A stretch of DNA of 9,381 bases, taken from positions 1-9,381 of the forward strand of contig CALMWM010000193.1 of assembly GCA_937873435.1 (NCBI GenBank), given 5' to 3'. The notes below the pieces were generated by a model. The model saw only the letters and a program-made list of their open reading frames with translations. It was not told where the DNA came from and ran no database searches. Positions within the stretch are counted from its first letter, which is position 1, and every line of letters begins with the position of its first letter. The stretch comes from an uncultured Gallionellaceae bacterium. Its GTDB lineage: Bacteria > Pseudomonadota > Gammaproteobacteria > Burkholderiales > Sulfuricellaceae. Of this stretch, positions 5,947 through 9,381 are shown one piece after another. The position numbers and the translations under genes were made by a program.

Positions 5947-8061
5947 ATGACCACGAAAAATCTGCTCGTTGAATTATTTGTCGAAGAACTGCCGCCCAAG
6001 GCGCTGAAAAAACTCGGGGAATTTTTTGCCCAGGCGATAGCCGAATCCCTGCGCAGCCAAGGCTTGATCGCCGGCGCTGCGCTGGTTTGCACCCCTTTCG
6101 CCTCGCCGCGCCGTCTCGCGGTGCACGTCGAACGCGTCATGGACAAGGCTGCCGACCAGCAGGTCGAAGTCAAGCTGATGCCCGCCAGCGTCGGTCTCGA
6201 CGCCGACGGCAAGCCGACCCAGGCGCTGTTGAAGCGCGCGGCGGCGCTGGGCATCGACTTGGCTGCGGTGGGCGCGGACGCCCTTAGCAAGCGCCTGGAC
6301 GGCAAGGCGGAAACCTTGTTTGCCAAGACCACGCGTGTCGGCCTGACTCTTCCCGAGGCCTTGCAAAAAGCCCTCGAAGAAGCGCTCGCCAAGCTGCCGA
6401 TTCCCAAGGTAATGACTTATCAACTGGCCGACGGCTGGAGCACGGTGAACTTCGTGCGCCCGGCCCACGGCCTGGTCGCGCTGCACGGCACGGAGATCGT
6501 GCCGCTCGGCGTGTTGGGACTCGCGGCGGGACGCACCACCCAGGGTCACCGCTTCGAGGCCGCCGTCAGCCCTATCGTCATCAAGGACGCAGACAGCTAT
6601 GCCGCGCAGATGGCGAGCGAGGGCGCGGTGATTGCTAGCTTCGACCAGCGCCGCGCCGACATCGTGCGCCAGTTGGCCGCAGCGGCAGCCAAGGTGGGCG
6701 GCGATGTGCAGCCGATCGAGGATGCCGCCCTGCTCGACGAAGTCACCGCGCTGGTCGAGCGCCCTAACGTGTTGATCGGCCAGTTCGAGGAAAACTTCCT
6801 GGAAGTGCCGCAGGAATGCCTGATCCTGACGATGAAGGCCAACCAGAAGTATTTCCCGTTGCTGAACACCAGCGGCAAGCTGACCAACAAGTTCCTGATC
6901 GTCTCCAACATCAGCCCTGCCGATCCGAGCACGGTCATCGGCGGCAACGAGCGGGTGGTGCGCCCGCGTCTGGCCGACGCCAAGTTCTTCTTCGATCAGG
7001 ACCGCAAAACGACTTTGGCCTCGCGCGTCGAGAAACTTGGCAACGTGGTCTACCACAACAAGCTCGGCAGCCAGTTGGAACGGGTGCAGCGGGTGAAAAA
7101 ACTGGCCGGCGAGATCGCCCGCCAACTCAAGGCGGATAGCGAGCAGGCCGAACGTGCCGCCTATCTCGCCAAGGCCGACCTGCTTACCGACATGGTCGGC
7201 GAATTCCCCGAGCTGCAAGGCATCATGGGGCGCTATTACGCCGCCCACGACGGCGAACCCGCTGCCGTGGCGCGCGCCATCGAACAGCATTACCAGCCGC
7301 GCTTCGCCGGCGATGCCTTGCCCGACGACAACATCGGGCTGGCGGCGGCGCTGGCCGACAAGCTCGACACGCTGATCGGCATCTACGGCATCGGCCTGGT
7401 GCCGACCGGCGACCGCGACCCCTTCGGTTTACGCCGCCATGCGCTGGGCGTGTTGCGTATCCTCGCCGAAAAAGGCTTGCCGCTCGACCTGATGCAATTG
7501 CTGCAATTCACCCGCAGCCTGTTCCCCGGCGAAATGCTGGCGGACAGCGTGGCGCAGGATGTCCACGGTTTCATGCTGGAGCGCCTGAAGAATTTCCTGC
7601 GCGAGCGCAATTTCGAGGCCGACGAGGTGGAATCGGTGATCTGCCAGAACCCCACCCGGATCGACCTGGTGATCGCGCGCATCCTGGCGGTGCGGGCCTT
7701 CCGCAAGCTGCCGGAAGCCGCGGCGCTGGCGGCGGCCAACAAGCGTATCCAGAATATCCTGAAGAAGACCGAAGCGCCCGCCGGACAGGCCGACGTCGCG
7801 CTGTTGCAGGAGCGCGCCGAGAAAGCCCTGTTCGACGCGGTGACCCGCCTGACGCCGAACGTGGTCTCGCAAGTCGACAACTGCGATTACGCCGACGCGC
7901 TGACATCGCTGGCCGGGGTGCGCGCCGAAGTCGACGCGTTTTTCGACGAGGTGATGGTGATGACCGACGAATTGCTGGTGCGTAATAACCGGCTGGCGCT
8001 GCTCAAACAGCTCGGCGACCTGATGAACCAGGTCGCGGATATTTCCAAACTGGCGGCCTGA
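5947..8061 (+). CDS. glyS: Glycyl-tRNA synthetase beta subunit
   Basis: GlyS is the tRNA-binding beta subunit that completes the alpha2-beta2 glycyl-tRNA synthetase. The 704-residue product has the usual length. Recognisable blocks are the N-terminal LLVELFVEELPPKALKKLG, MKANQKYFPL at residues 296-305, the SRVEKLGNVVYHNKLGS region, the HD-like middle domain with DPFGLRRHALGVLRIL from residue 491, and the C-terminal DALR-type anticodon-binding domain including NKRIQNILKK near residue 599. The ATG at 5947 is 2 nt after the glyQ stop, with a purine-rich stretch (GAAAAGAAGG) within the end of glyQ as a possible ribosome site. Translation is probably coupled, giving matched subunit amounts. The last codons and following bases repeat the glyQ/glyS junction exactly. 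Confidence 0.98.
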   Translation: MTTKNLLVELFVEELPPKALKKLGEFFAQAIAESLRSQGLIAGAALVCTPFASPRRLAVHVERVMDKAADQQVEVKLMPASVGLDADGKPTQALLKRAAALGIDLAAVGADALSKRLDGKAETLFAKTTRVGLTLPEALQKALEEALAKLPIPKVMTYQLADGWSTVNFVRPAHGLVALHGTEIVPLGVLGLAAGRTTQGHRFEAAVSPIVIKDADSYAAQMASEGAVIASFDQRRADIVRQLAAAAAKVGGDVQPIEDAALLDEVTALVERPNVLIGQFEENFLEVPQECLILTMKANQKYFPLLNTSGKLTNKFLIVSNISPADPSTVIGGNERVVRPRLADAKFFFDQDRKTTLASRVEKLGNVVYHNKLGSQLERVQRVKKLAGEIARQLKADSEQAERAAYLAKADLLTDMVGEFPELQGIMGRYYAAHDGEPAAVARAIEQHYQPRFAGDALPDDNIGLAAALADKLDTLIGIYGIGLVPTGDRDPFGLRRHALGVLRILAEKGLPLDLMQLLQFTRSLFPGEMLADSVAQDVHGFMLERLKNFLRERNFEADEVESVICQNPTRIDLVIARILAVRAFRKLPEAAALAAANKRIQNILKKTEAPAGQADVALLQERAEKALFDAVTRLTPNVVSQVDNCDYADALTSLAGVRAEVDAFFDEVMVMTDELLVRNNRLALLKQLGDLMNQVADISKLAA

Positions 8062-8063
8062 TC

Positions 8064-8606
8064 ATGAAATTCGTCATCCTCGACCGCGACGGCGTGATCA
8101 ACTTCGATTCCGCCCAGTTCATCAAAAGCCCGGACGAATGGGAGCCCATCCCCGGCAGCCTGGAAGCGATTGCGCTGCTGAACCAGGCAGGCTTCCGCGT
8201 GGTGGTGGCGAGCAACCAGTCCGGTATCGGGCGCGGCCTGTTCGACATGGCGACGCTCAACGCCATCCACAACAAGATGCACAAGGCGCTAGGGCGCCTG
8301 GGCGGGCGCATCGACGCGCTGTTCTACTGTCCCCATGCCGCCGATTCGAACTGCGCCTGCCGCAAGCCCAACACCGGCATGTTCCTGGAGATCGCCCGGC
8401 GTTTCAATACCGATCTGGGCAACGTGCCGTGCGTCGGCGACAGCCTGCGCGATTTGGTGGCGGCCGCCGAAGTCGGCGGCCAGCCGATCCTGGTGCTCAC
8501 CGGCAAGGGCGAAAAAACCCGTGCCGACGGCGGACTGCCGGAAGGCACGTTGACCTTCGCCAATCTTGCCGAGGCGGCCAGACACATCATTGCCGGCAAA
8601 GCATGA
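8064..8606 (+). CDS. gmhB: D-glycero-D-manno-heptose 1,7-bisphosphate 7-phosphatase
   Basis: GmhB removes the C7 phosphate of heptose bisphosphate on the way to ADP-heptose, the precursor of LPS inner-core heptose; it is cytoplasmic and magnesium-dependent. The 180-residue product is a HAD subclass III phosphatase with DRDGVI at residues 7-12 (nucleophile D7, acid/base D9), SNQSGIGRG at 50-58, K101, and GDSLRDL at 125-131 (D126, D130). The zinc-binding loop typical of GmhB is present, with C89, H91, C97 and C99. Histidinol-phosphatase domains share this loop, but the length and the context next to glyS and plsC favour GmhB. It starts 2 nt after glyS and its stop overlaps the plsC start by 4 nt (ATGA). 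Confidence 0.94.
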   Translation: MKFVILDRDGVINFDSAQFIKSPDEWEPIPGSLEAIALLNQAGFRVVVASNQSGIGRGLFDMATLNAIHNKMHKALGRLGGRIDALFYCPHAADSNCACRKPNTGMFLEIARRFNTDLGNVPCVGDSLRDLVAAAEVGGQPILVLTGKGEKTRADGGLPEGTLTFANLAEAARHIIAGKA

Positions 8607-9313
8607 TCTGGTTGCGCTCTGCCCTGTACGCGCTGGGGATGCTGGTTTTTACCCCGCTGTACACTTTCGTGATCCTGTCGTCCTATCCCTGCGGCCCGTT
8701 GCTGCGTTACCGGGTGATCCGCCTGTGGTCAGTGGCAATGCTGGCCTGGTTGCGCGTTACTTGCGGCCTGACTTACCGGGTAATCGGCGCCGAAAACATT
8801 CCCGCGCAGGCTGCCGTCGTCCTGTCGAAACACCAATCGGCCTGGGAAACGCTGGCGTTCCAGAGCATTTTCCCGCCGCAGGTGTGGGTATTGAAGCGCG
8901 AACTGCTGCGCCTGCCGTTTTTCGGCTGGGCGCTGGCGCTCTCCAGCCCGATAGCGATCGACCGCGGCACCTCGCGCCAAGCCCTGAAGCAATTGCTCGA
9001 TCAGGGCAAGGATCGCCTGGCGCAAGGCTTCTTCGTGGTGATTTTCCCCGAGGGTACCCGGATCAAGCCCGGGCAGCGCGGCAAGTACAAGGTCGGCGGC
9101 GCCTGGTTGGCGACCCACAGCGGCGCGCCGGCGGTGCCGGTGGCGCACAATGCCGGGGAATTCTGGGGCAGAAATGCCTTTCTCAAGCATCCTGGCGTCA
9201 TCACCGTCAGCATCGGCCAACCCATAGCCCCGGCTGGGCTGAAAGCGGACGAGCTCAACGCCCGGGTGGAAACCTGGATCGAAAACGAGATGCCTCATCT
9301 CCATGAAAAGTGA
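8603..9313 (+). CDS. plsC: 1-acyl-sn-glycerol-3-phosphate acyltransferase (PlsC family)
   Basis: The enzyme acylates lysophosphatidic acid to phosphatidic acid at the inner membrane. The 236-residue product has an N-terminal hydrophobic helix (about residues 6-27) and the acyltransferase blocks: block I as KHQSAWET with H77 and E82, FPEGTR at 148-153, and a block IV-like VPVAHNAGEFW near the C-terminus. Block I is HX4E rather than the standard HX4D; as I recall this is common in the betaproteobacterial subfamily with the HQSxWET signature, so it is probably functional. ATG 8603 is chosen because it overlaps the gmhB stop by 4 nt and opens with the expected hydrophobic N-terminus; the same frame is open further upstream but lies inside gmhB. 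Its stop overlaps the next gene by 11 nt. Confidence 0.94.
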   Translation: MIWLRSALYALGMLVFTPLYTFVILSSYPCGPLLRYRVIRLWSVAMLAWLRVTCGLTYRVIGAENIPAQAAVVLSKHQSAWETLAFQSIFPPQVWVLKRELLRLPFFGWALALSSPIAIDRGTSRQALKQLLDQGKDRLAQGFFVVIFPEGTRIKPGQRGKYKVGGAWLATHSGAPAVPVAHNAGEFWGRNAFLKHPGVITVSIGQPIAPAGLKADELNARVETWIENEMPHLHEK

Positions 9314-9381
9314 GGAGCGCCGCGCGCGCCTGCCCAACGGCGAAGAAATCCGCTATTTGCTCAAGCGCAGCCCGCGCCGCC
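9303..9381 (+). CDS. YgjP-like (DUF45) M48-type metallopeptidase, 5' end only
   Basis: Only the first 26 codons lie in the window and the gene runs off the right edge. The visible start, MKSEERRARLPNGEEIRYLL followed by KRSPRR, matches the opening of YgjP/DUF45 zinc metallopeptidase-like proteins, where a short strand precedes an R-S-x-R-R motif. The HExxH motif that would confirm this lies outside the window. ATG 9303 lies inside the end of plsC (11-nt overlap), so it probably belongs to the same operon. In betaproteobacteria I know of such a gene following plsC, which supports the call. Confidence 0.6.
   Translation, partial: MKSEERRARLPNGEEIRYLLKRSPRR

Noticed and set aside
5974..7290. 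438-codon minus-strand open frame opposite glyS.
   Set aside because: This is a typical antisense frame in GC-rich coding sequence; glyS is certain on the plus strand.

Overview
The window reads as a chromosomal stretch of a GC-rich betaproteobacterium. The right half carries glyQ-glyS-gmhB-plsC followed by the start of a YgjP-like metallopeptidase gene, an order I know from betaproteobacteria. Protein style, codon use and the RMD1/YagE gene suggest Nitrosomonadales or Gallionellaceae, but that placement is an inference.

Layout. Bases 1 to about 590 are visibly AT-richer than the rest and hold one unrecognised 119-residue ORF; they look like an accessory or horizontally acquired edge. Bases 597-895 hold debris of a zeta-type toxin-antitoxin locus: a toxin cut off just after its Walker A motif, then a small intact antitoxin-like ORF. 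The antitoxin stop codon lies in the outer end of an 83-bp imperfect palindrome (892-974) that resembles a dispersed repeat. Next comes a PepD-type M20 dipeptidase (1012-2952) fused at its C-terminus to a complete DUF123 (Uri superfamily, GIY-YIG-like) domain. A palindromic GC-rich repeat appears to be inserted in frame in its middle. A short minus-strand unit (3058-3342, perhaps with a 57-codon ORF upstream) ends at a good intrinsic terminator at 2961-2993. An RMD1/YagE (DUF155) gene with a C-terminal membrane segment runs 3516-4319. Converging on it is a minus-strand gene for an unrecognised proline-rich protein (4338-4802) with a textbook sigma-70 promoter.

From 5027 to the right edge all genes run on the plus strand and are packed tightly: 2-nt gaps at glyQ/glyS and glyS/gmhB, a 4-nt overlap at gmhB/plsC and an 11-nt overlap at plsC/metallopeptidase. 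This looks like one operon, joining glycyl-tRNA synthesis (both GlyRS subunits) with envelope functions (ADP-heptose supply for LPS, and phosphatidic acid synthesis).

The right half is ordinary housekeeping. The unusual material is in the left third: the PepD-DUF123 fusion, the toxin-antitoxin remnant with its flanking palindrome, and the repeat inside the pepD coding sequence. I do not see a complete, convincing new defence or mobile system here.
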